This document shows positions 18,458-31,353 of a stretch of 64,000 nt of DNA, piece after piece (position 1 is the first letter of the stretch; every line of letters starts with the position of its first letter). Source of the stretch: Actinomadura macrotermitis (lineage in GTDB: Bacteria > Actinomycetota > Actinomycetes > Streptosporangiales > Streptosporangiaceae); contig NZ_WEGH01000002.1 in NCBI RefSeq assembly GCF_009604375.1, positions 248,001 to 312,000 of the forward strand, written 5' to 3'. A program made the position numbers and the translations under genes. The notes under the pieces were generated by a model. That model ran no database searches, was not told the DNA's origin, and saw only the letters and a program-made list of their open reading frames with translations.

Positions 18458-18982
18458 TCATCGGGGAGACGGCACGATCAGCAGGTCGGCCAGTTCGGCG
18501 AAGAAGACGAACACCGCGCCGAGCACGCCCGCCGCCGCCACCGCGACGACCGCGCCGCCCGGGTGCACCGGGGCCGTCGCCGTCAGCTGCGCGGACAGGC
18601 CGGCCGCCGCGACCACGGCGAGCGCGAGGTTGCGCACGACCTGGACGCGGCCGAGCGGGGCCGGGCCGCCGCCGAGGCAGCGGCAGGTCGCCTGCCGCCC
18701 GGCGCGCAGCGTGCGGACGATCGCCGCGGTGAACATCAGCAGGACGGCACCGGCCAGCGCGAGGCCGGCCGGTGCCGTGGGTCCGATCGCCGCCAGCACG
18801 ACGATGGCCGCCTCGGCCGCCGGCACGGCCGCGGACACCGCCGCCGGCGGCAGCCCGGGGGCCAGGCCGGGCACCGACGCGCGGAACTCCCGGAAGGCCT
18901 TCGGGCTGCGCGCCTTGCCGATCACCGCGACCAGGAAGACCAGTTCCAGGGTGCAGCGGGCGGCCAGCGCGACGTACTGCAT
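18458..18982 (-). CDS. MauE/DoxX-like membrane protein
   Basis: The product is 174 residues with four or five hydrophobic segments. It contains the RxATCRCLGGG loop, a Cys-x-Cys pair typical of MauE-like proteins, and the N-terminal LELVFLVAVIGKARSPKAFREF segment. MauE in methylamine dehydrogenase assembly works with MauD in disulphide formation of a small exported subunit; the same pairing exists here. The ATG at 18982 lies 16 bases after the stop of the Cys-rich peptide gene. No methylamine dehydrogenase genes are present, so the target is probably the peptide. Confidence 0.82.
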   Translation of the reverse strand: MQYVALAARCTLELVFLVAVIGKARSPKAFREFRASVPGLAPGLPPAAVSAAVPAAEAAIVVLAAIGPTAPAGLALAGAVLLMFTAAIVRTLRAGRQATCRCLGGGPAPLGRVQVVRNLALAVVAAAGLSAQLTATAPVHPGGAVVAVAAAGVLGAVFVFFAELADLLIVPSPR

Positions 18983-18998
18983 GGCGATCGGCCCGGGG

Positions 18999-19139
18999 TC
19001 AGCGGCAGTAGGTGCGGCCGGCGTAGATGCAGCAGTGAATGCCGGTGGAGGTCCACCAGCAGGCCTCGGCGCGGGCGGTGGTGTTCGGCAGGAGGCGGCC
19101 GAGGAGCCGGTCGCCCAGACGGTTGACTGCACGGATCAT
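18999..19139 (-). CDS. Small Cys-rich peptide (46 residues), candidate exported product
   Basis: The open frame has ATG at 19139 with a perfect AGGAG six bases upstream and TGA at 18999. The first half (MIRAVNRLGDRLLGRLLPN) is an amphipathic, Arg-rich leader; the second half has four Cys (27, 36, 37, 45) among Trp and Tyr, with a CC pair and a terminal YCR. It is followed after 16 bases by the MauE gene, then the thioredoxin-like and ABC exporter genes, so it is well placed to be a disulphide-bonded, exported peptide. I do not recognise it as a named bacteriocin. Two disulphides and leader removal are inferred. Confidence 0.7.
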   Translation of the reverse strand: MIRAVNRLGDRLLGRLLPNTTARAEACWWTSTGIHCCIYAGRTYCR

Positions 19140-19325
19140 GAGGATCTCCTCAAGGTCGAGCCGGAACGTTCCAGCTGCGGGGGCGCCGGGCGCCGGCGCC
19201 CGCTGGCCCGAAGCTAACCCCGAAGATCATCCGCCACAAGGGGCCGGATCCCCCCGCCGTACCGCTTTGTGCACTCTGCCCCCAGCGGCCTTTCGATCTT
19301 GGTGTCTTCTGCCAGCGACCCGCCG

Positions 19326-19778
19326 TCAACCCGGCCGCGAGGTGATGTTCAGCCGCCGTACCACCACGCCCAGTAGCCGGTCGCCGGGGAACAGGCCGCG
19401 CTGCCGGGAGTCGACGCTGTCGGGGTTGTCGCCGAGCACCGCGAGCGCCCCGGGCGGCACCGTGCCGTCGGCCGGTCCCGGGACGCCGGGCGGCAGCCGG
19501 TCCCCCGGCAGCGCGGCGACGCGCTTGACGTTCCAGGACGGGCCGCCGGGGCCGGGCAGGTAGGGCCCGTCCGCGGGCGGTTCGAGCACGACGACGTCCC
19601 CGCGCCGCAACCGGCCGAGGCTCCGCCGCCGCGCCAGCACCCGGTCGCCGTCGCGCAGCGTGGGCATCATGCTCGTGCCGGAGATCGTCACCACCACCAG
19701 GCGGCCGCGCGCCATCAGCACGCCCGCCGCCGCCGCGGCACCCGCCCCGCCCAGCAGCCAAGTCGAGATTCGCTTCAT
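19326..19778 (-). CDS. Signal peptidase I family protein (S26)
   Basis: The product is 150 residues with one N-terminal membrane segment (LLGGAGAAAAAGVLMA). The catalytic Ser lies in ISGTSMMPTL, the general-base Lys in WNVKRVAALPGD, and box E in LGDNPDSVDSR; all are intact. It is short, like the small S26 and mitochondrial IMP-type peptidases, and should cleave exported proteins outside the membrane. It is the first of a run of same-strand genes, separated from the Cys-rich peptide gene by 186 bp, and may supply the leader cleavage; the housekeeping LepB is usually longer and elsewhere. Confidence 0.88.
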   Translation of the reverse strand: MKRISTWLLGGAGAAAAAGVLMARGRLVVVTISGTSMMPTLRDGDRVLARRRSLGRLRRGDVVVLEPPADGPYLPGPGGPSWNVKRVAALPGDRLPPGVPGPADGTVPPGALAVLGDNPDSVDSRQRGLFPGDRLLGVVVRRLNITSRPG

Positions 19779-19847
19779 GGCCGCCAGATCGTAGCCCGCC
19801 GCGGCCGCCGCTATGATCTTCCTCCGGTCCGGTGATGGAGGCGGCAC

Positions 19848-21308
19848 GTGCCCGAGTGGACGACCTTGCTGCCCACCGACAGGAGCTCGGTGGGGCCCTA
19901 TCGCCTCGAAGGCAGGCTCGGCACCGGCGGACAGGGCACGGTCTACGTCGCCAGTGCGGACACCGGGCAGCAGGTGGCGGTCAAGCTGCTCCATCCGCAC
20001 CTGGTGACCGACGAGCGGGCGCTGTCCCGCTTCCTCGGCGAGGTCGAGCTCGCCAAGCGGGTGGCGCCGTTCTGCACCGCGCAGGTGCTGGACAGCGGCG
20101 TGGTGGACGGGCAGCCCTACATCGTCAGCGAGTTCGTGGACGGGCCGTCGCTGCAGCGGTCGGTGCGGGAGACGGGCCCGCGCACCGGGGCCGCGCTGCA
20201 GCGGCTGGCGGTCAACACCGCGACCGCGCTGGCCGCGGTCCACCAGGCCGGGGTGGTCCACCGCGACTTCAAGCCCGGCAACGTCCTGCTCGGCCCGGAC
20301 GGCCCGGTCGTCATCGACTTCGGCATCGCCCGGGCCCTGGACGTCAGCCGGACGATCATCACCAGCCAGGCCGTGGGCAGCCCCGGCTACATGGCGCCCG
20401 AGCAGATCGCGGGCGGCGACGTCGGCCCGGCCGCCGACCTGTTCGCCTGGGGCGCGACCATGGTCTACGCCGCCACCGCCGAGCGGGCCTTCACCGGCGA
20501 CTCGATCCCCGCCGTCATGCAGGCGATCCTGCACGACGAACCGAACCTGGACCGGCTGGACGGGCGGCTCGGCGACCTCGTCCGGGCCTGCCTGGCCAAG
20601 GACGCGGCCCAGCGGCCCACCGCCGCGCAGGTCGTGGAGCGCCTGCGCGCCCAGCCGGCCCCGCCGGCCCCGCCGCCCCCACCGGCCCTGCCGGAACCGC
20701 CGGCCCTGCCGGAACCGCCGGAACCGCCGGCGGAGATCGCTCCGGCCACCCATCCCAGCGCCGCCACCGGCCGGACCCGCCGCCGCGCCTACGCCTGGGC
20801 GGGCGCCGCGGTCCTGGCCCTGCTCCTGGTACTGGCCGCCGCCTACCCGCTGCTCTCCTCCGGCCGAGGAGAGAAGCCTTCCGCCGCGCAGCCCGGACCA
20901 CGTCCCGCCACGTCCACCGGCGGCGGCACCCCTGCCTCCCCCGCGCCGGGACAGAGCGGAACGCCCCGCCCCACCCCGTCTGCGACTCCGTCGACCGAGC
21001 CCAGCCGGCGCGAGCCGGCAGGCGCCACGCCGAGCCCAGACCGAACAAAGCCCCCGGCGCCCCGGAAATCGTCCCCGCCGCCCAGGGAACGGCGCCCTTC
21101 GGGGCAGAAGGTGCTCGGGACCGTGTCCGCGAACGACGTGACCCGCTACTGCCAGTCCCAGGGGTACGCGAGCAGCGGGATGACCGGCTCCACCTACTGG
21201 TGCTACGGCCCCGGCGGAACCCCGGTGAACATGACGAGCGTGTGCCGCTGGGCCTATCCCGGCCATCCGAAGGCGGTCGCGGACGGCGACACCTGCAAGT
21301 CGTCCTGA
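19848..21308 (+). CDS. Membrane Ser/Thr protein kinase (PknB-like)
   Basis: The product is 486 residues. The kinase domain covers about 17-270, with GTGGQGTVY loop, Lys in VAVKLLHPH, catalytic HRDFKPGN, metal-binding IDFG and the APE motif in YMAPEQ. A Pro-rich linker (about 270-305) leads to one transmembrane segment (AWAGAAVLALLLVLAAAYPLL). A Thr/Pro/Ser-rich stalk follows, then a small extracytoplasmic domain with four Cys (CQSQGYASS, YWCYG, SVCRW, DTCKSS). The GTG start has GGAGG upstream. It diverges from the signal-peptidase gene. The extracellular domain probably senses a ligand, which is unknown. Confidence 0.93.
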   Translation: MPEWTTLLPTDRSSVGPYRLEGRLGTGGQGTVYVASADTGQQVAVKLLHPHLVTDERALSRFLGEVELAKRVAPFCTAQVLDSGVVDGQPYIVSEFVDGPSLQRSVRETGPRTGAALQRLAVNTATALAAVHQAGVVHRDFKPGNVLLGPDGPVVIDFGIARALDVSRTIITSQAVGSPGYMAPEQIAGGDVGPAADLFAWGATMVYAATAERAFTGDSIPAVMQAILHDEPNLDRLDGRLGDLVRACLAKDAAQRPTAAQVVERLRAQPAPPAPPPPPALPEPPALPEPPEPPAEIAPATHPSAATGRTRRRAYAWAGAAVLALLLVLAAAYPLLSSGRGEKPSAAQPGPRPATSTGGGTPASPAPGQSGTPRPTPSATPSTEPSRREPAGATPSPDRTKPPAPRKSSPPPRERRPSGQKVLGTVSANDVTRYCQSQGYASSGMTGSTYWCYGPGGTPVNMTSVCRWAYPGHPKAVADGDTCKSS

Positions 21309-21412
21309 CGCGCGGAAAGGCGCCTCCGGCGCGTCCGCCGTGATTACCGAAGGCGACTTTGGGATGCTCTGGGTAAGCGTCCCGTCCCCCAGTCACCGAG
21401 GACCTCCCCGCC

Positions 21413-22060
21413 ATGAGCCACGACGCCCTGTTCAGCCTCGACGGCGACGCCTTCCCCGGCGCGGTGTACGCCGTCGTCGACTGCGAGACCAACGGCTTCT
21501 CCCCCGCCAAGGGCGACGCGATGATCGAGCTGGCGATCGTGCTGCTGGACGCCGGGGGCGACGTCGTCGCCGAGTGGGAGAGCCTGCTCGACTCCGGCGG
21601 GGCCGTCGGGGCCGACTGGGTGCACGGCATCACCGCCGGCATGCTCGCGCACGCCCCGGGCTTCGCCGAGGTCGCCGGGGAGATCGGGCGGCACCTGGAC
21701 CGGCGGGTGGTCGTCGCGCACAACGCCGAGTTCGACCTGCGCTTCCTGCGGGCGGCGGCCGCGCGGCTCGGCGGCGGCTGGGCCCCCGAGTCGCTGTGCA
21801 CCCAGCAGCTCGCGTCCGGCTTCCTGCCGAAGGGCGTCCGCAGGCTCGCCGACTGCTGCCAGGCGGCCGGCGTCCCGCCGCACAACGCCCACGCGGCGCT
21901 CGACGACGCCCGCGCCACCGCCGCCCTGTTCCAGTACTACCTGCGCGGCGCGCCCCGCCCGCTGCCCTGGGCCGACAAGGTCGAGCGCGCGCGGCAGGCG
22001 CCGTCCTGGCCTCCGACCGCCCTGCCGCAACGCCCCGCGATGCCCCGCTCCCGCGTCTGA
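21413..22060 (+). CDS. DnaQ-like 3'-5' exonuclease
   Basis: The product is 215 residues. The DEDDh exonuclease motifs are visible: exo I with Asp-Glu in VVDCETNGF, exo II with Asp in AHNAEFDLRF and exo III with HAALDDARAT. This matches epsilon-type proofreading or stand-alone exonucleases acting on single strands. The usual VVDxETTG is VVDCETNG here, but both metal ligands remain. No polymerase subunit gene is adjacent, so it is probably a repair or RNA-processing nuclease. Confidence 0.9.
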   Translation: MSHDALFSLDGDAFPGAVYAVVDCETNGFSPAKGDAMIELAIVLLDAGGDVVAEWESLLDSGGAVGADWVHGITAGMLAHAPGFAEVAGEIGRHLDRRVVVAHNAEFDLRFLRAAAARLGGGWAPESLCTQQLASGFLPKGVRRLADCCQAAGVPPHNAHAALDDARATAALFQYYLRGAPRPLPWADKVERARQAPSWPPTALPQRPAMPRSRV

Positions 22061-22083
22061 CGCTCCGCGCTACGCTGCGGCGC

Positions 22084-22281
22084 ATGAACCCCGAAGAGGC
22101 CGACGCCAAGGTGCAGCTGGCCTGCACGCGCTACCTCAAGGCCAAGGAGGAGGCCGACGCCGCCCTCGGCGACCTCTTCGCCGCCTACGCCGCGGCCGTC
22201 GAGGCCGGCCGCACCGTCGAGGAGCTCGCCGAGAACAGCCCGCTCAGCGCGGCCGACATCCGCACGGGGCTGCGGGCCTAG
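22084..22281 (+). CDS. Small helical protein (65 residues)
   Basis: The frame begins at an ATG 21 bases after the exonuclease stop and keeps strong coding bias to TAG. The product is acidic and Ala/Glu-rich: KEEADAALGDLFAAYAAAVEAG, then VEELAENSPLSAADIRTGLRA, which resembles a recognition-helix segment. A small DNA-binding or adapter role is possible but unproven. Its end overlaps the convergent lyase gene by 4 bp. Confidence 0.65.
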   Translation: MNPEEADAKVQLACTRYLKAKEEADAALGDLFAAYAAAVEAGRTVEELAENSPLSAADIRTGLRA

Positions 22282-23006
22282 GGCCAGGGCTCCTCGCCTT
22301 CCTTCAGGCGGGTGGCGAAGGTCCGCACGGTCTCCAGGGCGAGGCGGTACAGGCCCGAGCCGAAGGAGACGCGGGCCGCGCCCAGCCCGGCCAGGCGCTT
22401 CACCGACATGCCCGGCAGGCACAGGACGTTGACGACGCCCAGTTCCTTCACCAGGGCCTCGATGATGCCCTCGTCCCGCACCGCGATCGGGTAGACGCAG
22501 TCGGCGCCCGCCTCCAGGTAGCGGCGGCCCCGGGCGAGGGCCTCGGGGAGGGCCTCCGGGGCGCCGGTGACGAAGGTGTCCACGCGCGCGTTGATGACGA
22601 GGCCGGGGTCGGCGGCGCGCAGGGCGGCGATGTAGGCCGCCTGCGCCTCCGCGTCCAGCAGGGCGTGGTCCCTGGAGTCCTCCAGGTTGAGGCCCGCCGC
22701 CCCGATCTCGCGGAGGCGGGCCGCGAGGGCGGCCGGTTCGAGGCCGTAGCCCGCCTCGGCGTCGACCGTCACCGGCACCGAGACGGCCTCGATGACGCGG
22801 GCGGCCGCCGCGAACATCTCGCCCGGGGGCGCCCCCTCGCCGTCGGGATAGCCGAGCATCGCCGAGATCGCCGCCGACGCGGTGGCGAGGGCCGGGTACC
22901 CCGCCTCCTCGACGGCCTTGGCCCCGCCGGCGTCCCAGACGTTCGGCAGGACCAGCGGATCGCCCGGACGGTGCAGTTCGCGAAGTCTCTCGTAGTCCAC
23001 GGACAT
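22278..23006 (-). CDS. Isocitrate lyase/PEP mutase family enzyme
   Basis: The product is 242 residues with a TIM-barrel organisation: LVLPNVWDAGGAKAVEEAGYPALATASAAI at the N-terminus, then VDAEAGYG (metal Asp/Glu region), GLNLEDS and INARVDTFV. These are characteristic of the carboxyphosphonoenolpyruvate phosphonomutase-like branch of the superfamily, which catalyses C-C or P-C bond reactions on alpha-keto-type acids. True isocitrate lyase is longer and has KKCGH, which is absent. The ATG at 23006 was chosen because family members start here (SVDYERLRELH). Confidence 0.88.
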   Translation of the reverse strand: MSVDYERLRELHRPGDPLVLPNVWDAGGAKAVEEAGYPALATASAAISAMLGYPDGEGAPPGEMFAAAARVIEAVSVPVTVDAEAGYGLEPAALAARLREIGAAGLNLEDSRDHALLDAEAQAAYIAALRAADPGLVINARVDTFVTGAPEALPEALARGRRYLEAGADCVYPIAVRDEGIIEALVKELGVVNVLCLPGMSVKRLAGLGAARVSFGSGLYRLALETVRTFATRLKEGEEPWP

Positions 23007-23096
23007 GCCTTGTTGTCTACAGCGTCCGGCCCCCGGGCCGCCACCACCCGACAAGCCGGAGTTTTCGGTTTGTTCCACACATTCAGCTCGTTAGAT

Positions 23097-23160
23097 TGAA
23101 ATTCCAGTGATGAATGGATTCATTGACGTTGATTCCTCGCTGGGATGCACTTCAGGGCAA
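23097..23160 (+). repeat. Leader element A shared with 27384-27437
   Basis: This non-coding stretch contains TGAAATTCCAG, then TGGATTCATTGAC, then GGATGCACT about 16 bp later. The same three blocks in the same order, with variable spacers, occur at 27384-27437. It lies 170-230 bp before the M4 protease start. A shared regulatory leader or promoter is possible. The rest of the 23007-23329 interval has no other recognisable feature apart from a good SD (GGAGAAGGAG) before 23330. Confidence 0.5.
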
Positions 23161-23329
23161 CTCATCCGGATGAGCCAACTCCCCCGTCCAGCGGCTCGGG
23201 ACCACCGCCCCGCGCCCCGTCTCATCCGACCCCGCCCTGCGCGGGGTCCTCCTCGCACACCGCCGTGCCGTCACGGTCGCCTCCCACAAGGACCCCCGTG
23301 GCGGGCGGCACGGAGAAGGAGCACCCCCA

Positions 23330-27329
<4,000 letters not shown>

Positions 27330-27383
27330 GTCCGCCCAGGACAACCCGGCTTTTCAGTAATTCAAGGCAGCGGGCTGCGAGGT

Positions 27384-27437
27384 GTGAAAATCCAGAGCGA
27401 GCTGGATTCATTGACTCCTCCCGGCCGCCAGGATGCA
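27384..27437 (+). repeat. Leader element B shared with 23097-23160
   Basis: The blocks TGAAAATCCAG, TGGATTCATTGAC and GGATGCACT recur here in the same order as upstream of the M4 gene. No protease gene follows this copy. It could be left over from a deleted gene of the same family, or be a regulatory RNA of its own. Confidence 0.5.
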
Positions 27438-27449
27438 CTGCTGGCGAAC

Positions 27450-27518
27450 GGTGCGGGGCCGCTGTCCCCGCACCGGACCCCCGCGGATGCGGCCGACCCT
27501 CCACCGGCCGCATCCGCG
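27450..27518 (+). terminator. Two tandem hairpins after the protease pair
   Basis: Hairpin 1 pairs GGTGCGGGG (27450-27458) with 27466-27474. Hairpin 2 pairs CGCGGATGCGGCCG (27482-27495) with 27505-27518. They lie 120-190 bp after the M28 stop and directly after leader element B. The rest of 27330-27653 holds no recognisable gene. Transcription termination is the simplest reading. Confidence 0.6.
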
Positions 27519-27653
27519 CGGCCGGGCCTCACCGGCCCCCACGCTCCCCCTGGAGCCGCCCCCCGCCGGGCCCCCGGTGCGCTCCCCGCGCAGCACCGGG
27601 GGCCCACGGCTTCACCGGCGCGTTCTGTCGGTGGCGCGGGTCACAATGGCGGC

Positions 27654-27869
27654 ATGTGCCGCAGCATCAAGACGCTCCGCCCGCCCTACGCCGACGACGT
27701 CACCGACGACGACGTCCGCGCCGCCGCGCTCCAGTACGTCCGCAAGATCTCGGGGTTCCGCGCCCCGGCCGCGCACAACGCCGAGGCGTTCGAGCGCGCC
27801 GTCGCCGAGATCGCGCGCAGCACCGCCGAGCTCCTGGACGTCCTGCAGGTCAGGGGCCGTCCCGGCTAG
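27654..27869 (+). CDS. DUF2277 protein
   Basis: The product is 71 residues and begins MCRSIKTLRPPYADDVTDD, followed by AALQYVRKISGFRAPAAHNAEAFERAV. These segments are the hallmark of the DUF2277 family, small cytosolic proteins widespread in actinomycetes with no known activity. The frame extends upstream but homology begins at this ATG. The end overlaps the convergent lipoprotein gene by 4 bp. Confidence 0.9.
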   Translation: MCRSIKTLRPPYADDVTDDDVRAAALQYVRKISGFRAPAAHNAEAFERAVAEIARSTAELLDVLQVRGRPG

Positions 27870-28480
27870 TTGTGACAGGTCTGGCCGGGCAGCACCAGCG
27901 CGACCTGGTCCACGGTCTTGCCGCCCTCGCCGAGGACGAAGTCGTACTCGGCCTTGGGGTTGTCGGGCACCTTCGCCGCCATCACGTTCGCCTTCTTGGC
28001 GACCTTGGGGAACGCCTGCTTCAGCTCGGCGAGGGTCGAGCCGTTGCCGATGCCCTGCGGGGTGCGCATCTCCTCGGTCGAGAAGATCGAGCTGACGCCG
28101 AGCTTGGCCGAGACGTAGCCGCCGACCGCGCCCTTGGCGGGCGGCGCCGCCTTCAGGTCGAACGCGGTGCAGCCGCCGGCGGCCTTCTTCACCGTGATCA
28201 GGCCGGTCGCCTTGGCCTGGTCGAGGGACATGCCGAGCTTCAGCGCGCCGTAGCCGTCGGGGCCGAGCGCGGTCGCCGTCGGCGGGCCGTCGGAGGGGGC
28301 GTCGCTCGGGCCGGGGGCGGCGTTCTTGTCGTCCGGCCGCTCGGTGGGCGCGGCGGTCGCGGTCACGTCGCCCTCGCTCTTCTTGGCGGCGGGCTTCTTC
28401 TTGTCGTCGCCGCCGCAGCCGGTGAGCACCAGCGAGCCGGCGACCAGCGTGGCCGCGACGCCCAGCAGTTCGCGTCTCAA
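27866..28480 (-). CDS. Putative lipoprotein of unknown function
   Basis: The product is 204 residues with a lipoprotein signal ending in LTGC, so it is anchored outside the membrane. A Lys/Asp/Pro-rich linker (about 25-75) leads to a globular domain with LKLGMSLDQAKATGL, GGCTAF and a late VLPGQTCHN; two Cys may form a disulphide. The family is not recognised with confidence, though LGMSxxQA segments recall small lipoproteins with tandem-repeat folds. The TTG at 28480 has GGGAGAG upstream and fits better than the TTG at 28492. The terminator of asd lies immediately before. Confidence 0.75.
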   Translation of the reverse strand: MRRELLGVAATLVAGSLVLTGCGGDDKKKPAAKKSEGDVTATAAPTERPDDKNAAPGPSDAPSDGPPTATALGPDGYGALKLGMSLDQAKATGLITVKKAAGGCTAFDLKAAPPAKGAVGGYVSAKLGVSSIFSTEEMRTPQGIGNGSTLAELKQAFPKVAKKANVMAAKVPDNPKAEYDFVLGEGGKTVDQVALVLPGQTCHN

Positions 28481-28495
28481 TATCTCTCCCAAAAT

Positions 28496-28538
28496 CGATC
28501 AAGTACCGTCCCGGTCAGACGGGAACGGTACTTGATCG
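28496..28538 (-). terminator. Long terminator hairpin after asd
   Basis: Arms CGATCAAGTACCGTCCCG (28496-28513) and its near-perfect complement (28520-28538, one bulged A) form a long stem. On the minus strand the stem is followed by ATTTTGG. It terminates asd before the lipoprotein gene. Confidence 0.8.
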
Positions 28539-28565
28539 GTTCAGGCCCGCGACGGCGGTACCGGA

Positions 28566-29675
<1,110 letters not shown>

Positions 29676-29751
29676 TTAAGCACCGCTTCACCCCGCGGGG
29701 ACCGCGGCCCGGCGTTCCCCGTGCGGGGGCGCCGGGCCGTCCGGCGGCGGG

Positions 29752-30903
29752 TCAGCGGAAGGCGTCCAGGCCGGTGATGGCCTTGCCGAGGGTGAGCAGG
29801 TGGACCTCCTGGGTGCCCTCGTAGGTGAGGACGCTCTCCAGGTTGTTCATGTGGCGGATCACCGGATACTCCAGCGTGATGCCGTTGGCGCCGAGGATCG
29901 TGCGGGCCTGGCGGGCGACGTCCAGGGCGGCGCGGACGTTGGCCAGCTTGCCGAACGACACCTGCTGCGGGGTGACCGTCCCCTCGTCCTTCAGCCGGCC
30001 GACGTGCAGCGCGGTCAGGCCCGCCTGGCCGAGGGCGACCTCCATCCAGGCCAGCTTCTCCTGGGTGAGCTGGAACGCGCCGATGGGCTTGCCGAACTGC
30101 TCGCGGGTGGTGGCGTACTCCACGGCCGCCTCGTAGCAGGCGCGGCCCGCGCCGACCGCGCCCCACAGGATGCCGTAGCGGGCCTCCGACAGGCAGCCGA
30201 GCGGGCCCTTCAGGCCCGTCGCGTCCGGCAGGACGGCGTCCGCGGGCAGCCGCACGTCGTCCAGGGAGAGCTCGGAGGTCACCGACGCCCGCAGCGACAT
30301 CTTCCGGTGGATGTCGCGGGCGGTGAAGCCGGGGGTGCCGGCCGGGACGACGAAGCCGCGGATGCCCTCGTCGGTCCTGGCCCACACCACCGCGACGTCG
30401 GCGACCGAGCCGTTGGTGATCCACATCTTGGCGCCGTTCAGCACCCAGTCGGACCCGTCGCGGCGGGCCCGGGTGAGCATGTCGCCGGGGTCGGAGCCGC
30501 GGTCGGGCTCGGTGAGGCCGAAGCAGCCGATGGCCTCGCCCGACGCCAGCCGCGGCAGCCACTGCCGCTTCTGCTCCTCGGAGCCGTACTTGCGGATCGC
30601 GGCCATGGCGAGCGAGCCCTGCACCGACACGAAGCTGCGCAGCCCCGAGTCGGCCGCCTCCAGCTCCCGGCAGGCGACGCCGTAGGCGACCGCGCTCGTC
30701 CCGGCGCAGCCGTAGCCGTCCAGGTGCATGCCGAGCAGGCCGAGCTTGCCGAGTTCGGGCGCCAGCTCGCGGGCGGGGAAGACGCCCTCCTCGAACCAGC
30801 CGGCGATCCGCGGCGCGATCCGCTCGGCGACGAACGCCCGCACCGTGTCGCGGATCATCCGCTCCTCGCCGGTGAGCCGGTCGTCGACGCGCAGCACGTC
30901 CAT
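29752..30903 (-). CDS. Acyl-CoA dehydrogenase, glutaryl-CoA dehydrogenase-like
   Basis: The product is 383 residues with the FAD-dependent acyl-CoA dehydrogenase fold. CFGLTEPDRGSDP and WITNG are the signature segments, and the catalytic Glu lies in LTYEGTQEVHLLTLG, a position shared with glutaryl-CoA dehydrogenases. Glutaryl-CoA dehydrogenase acts in lysine/tryptophan breakdown, but short-chain substrates are possible. The gene stands alone between asd and the PspC gene, with no electron-transfer flavoprotein genes adjacent. Confidence 0.92.
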   Translation of the reverse strand: MDVLRVDDRLTGEERMIRDTVRAFVAERIAPRIAGWFEEGVFPARELAPELGKLGLLGMHLDGYGCAGTSAVAYGVACRELEAADSGLRSFVSVQGSLAMAAIRKYGSEEQKRQWLPRLASGEAIGCFGLTEPDRGSDPGDMLTRARRDGSDWVLNGAKMWITNGSVADVAVVWARTDEGIRGFVVPAGTPGFTARDIHRKMSLRASVTSELSLDDVRLPADAVLPDATGLKGPLGCLSEARYGILWGAVGAGRACYEAAVEYATTREQFGKPIGAFQLTQEKLAWMEVALGQAGLTALHVGRLKDEGTVTPQQVSFGKLANVRAALDVARQARTILGANGITLEYPVIRHMNNLESVLTYEGTQEVHLLTLGKAITGLDAFR

Positions 30904-31032
30904 GAGGGGTCCTCTCTGCGGGCGGGTCTGGTCCGCCGCCAGGGTACGCCGGGGCGGTTCAGGGGTCGTCTCAGGGACGACTCAGGGGCGTACCCGATGG
31001 GAAAAGCCCTCCTGGCTGGGCATGATCGGGGC

Positions 31033-31353
31033 ATGGACTTCGACAAGGACACCACCGCCGCACCCGCCAAGCAGTTCCGCCGCACCCGCGACGGCCGCAT
31101 GATCGCCGGTGTCTGCGCCGGCACCGGCCGGTACTTCGACATCGACCCCAACATCGTCCGCCTCGCCCTGGCGGTCTTCTCCCTGTTCGGCGGCTCGGGC
31201 CTCGCGCTGTACGCGATCGCCTGGCTGCTGCTGCCCGAGGAGGGCGCCGAGACCTCGGTCGGCGAGGAGATGTTCAAGAAGGCGAGCGCGAACCCCGGCG
31301 TCCAGGACACCGTGCAGAAGGCCAAGGACGCGCTGGCCAAGGCGACGCGCTAG
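31033..31353 (+). CDS. PspC-domain membrane protein
   Basis: The product is 106 residues. The PspC domain (about 15-70) has RDGRMIAGVCAGTGRYFDIDPNIVRLALAVFSLFGGSGLALYAIAWLLLPEEG split over a cytosolic loop and one membrane segment; an acidic/basic helical tail follows. PspC-type proteins sense or signal envelope stress. There is no PspA gene nearby. The end overlaps the convergent MFS gene by 4 bp. Confidence 0.92.
   Translation: MDFDKDTTAAPAKQFRRTRDGRMIAGVCAGTGRYFDIDPNIVRLALAVFSLFGGSGLALYAIAWLLLPEEGAETSVGEEMFKKASANPGVQDTVQKAKDALAKATR

Noticed and set aside
20655..20735. Short Pro-rich repeats in the kinase gene as a regulatory repeat or CRISPR-like array
   Set aside because: They are in frame, encode a Pro/Ala linker between kinase and membrane segment, and have no spacers. 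No CRISPR array was seen anywhere in the window.
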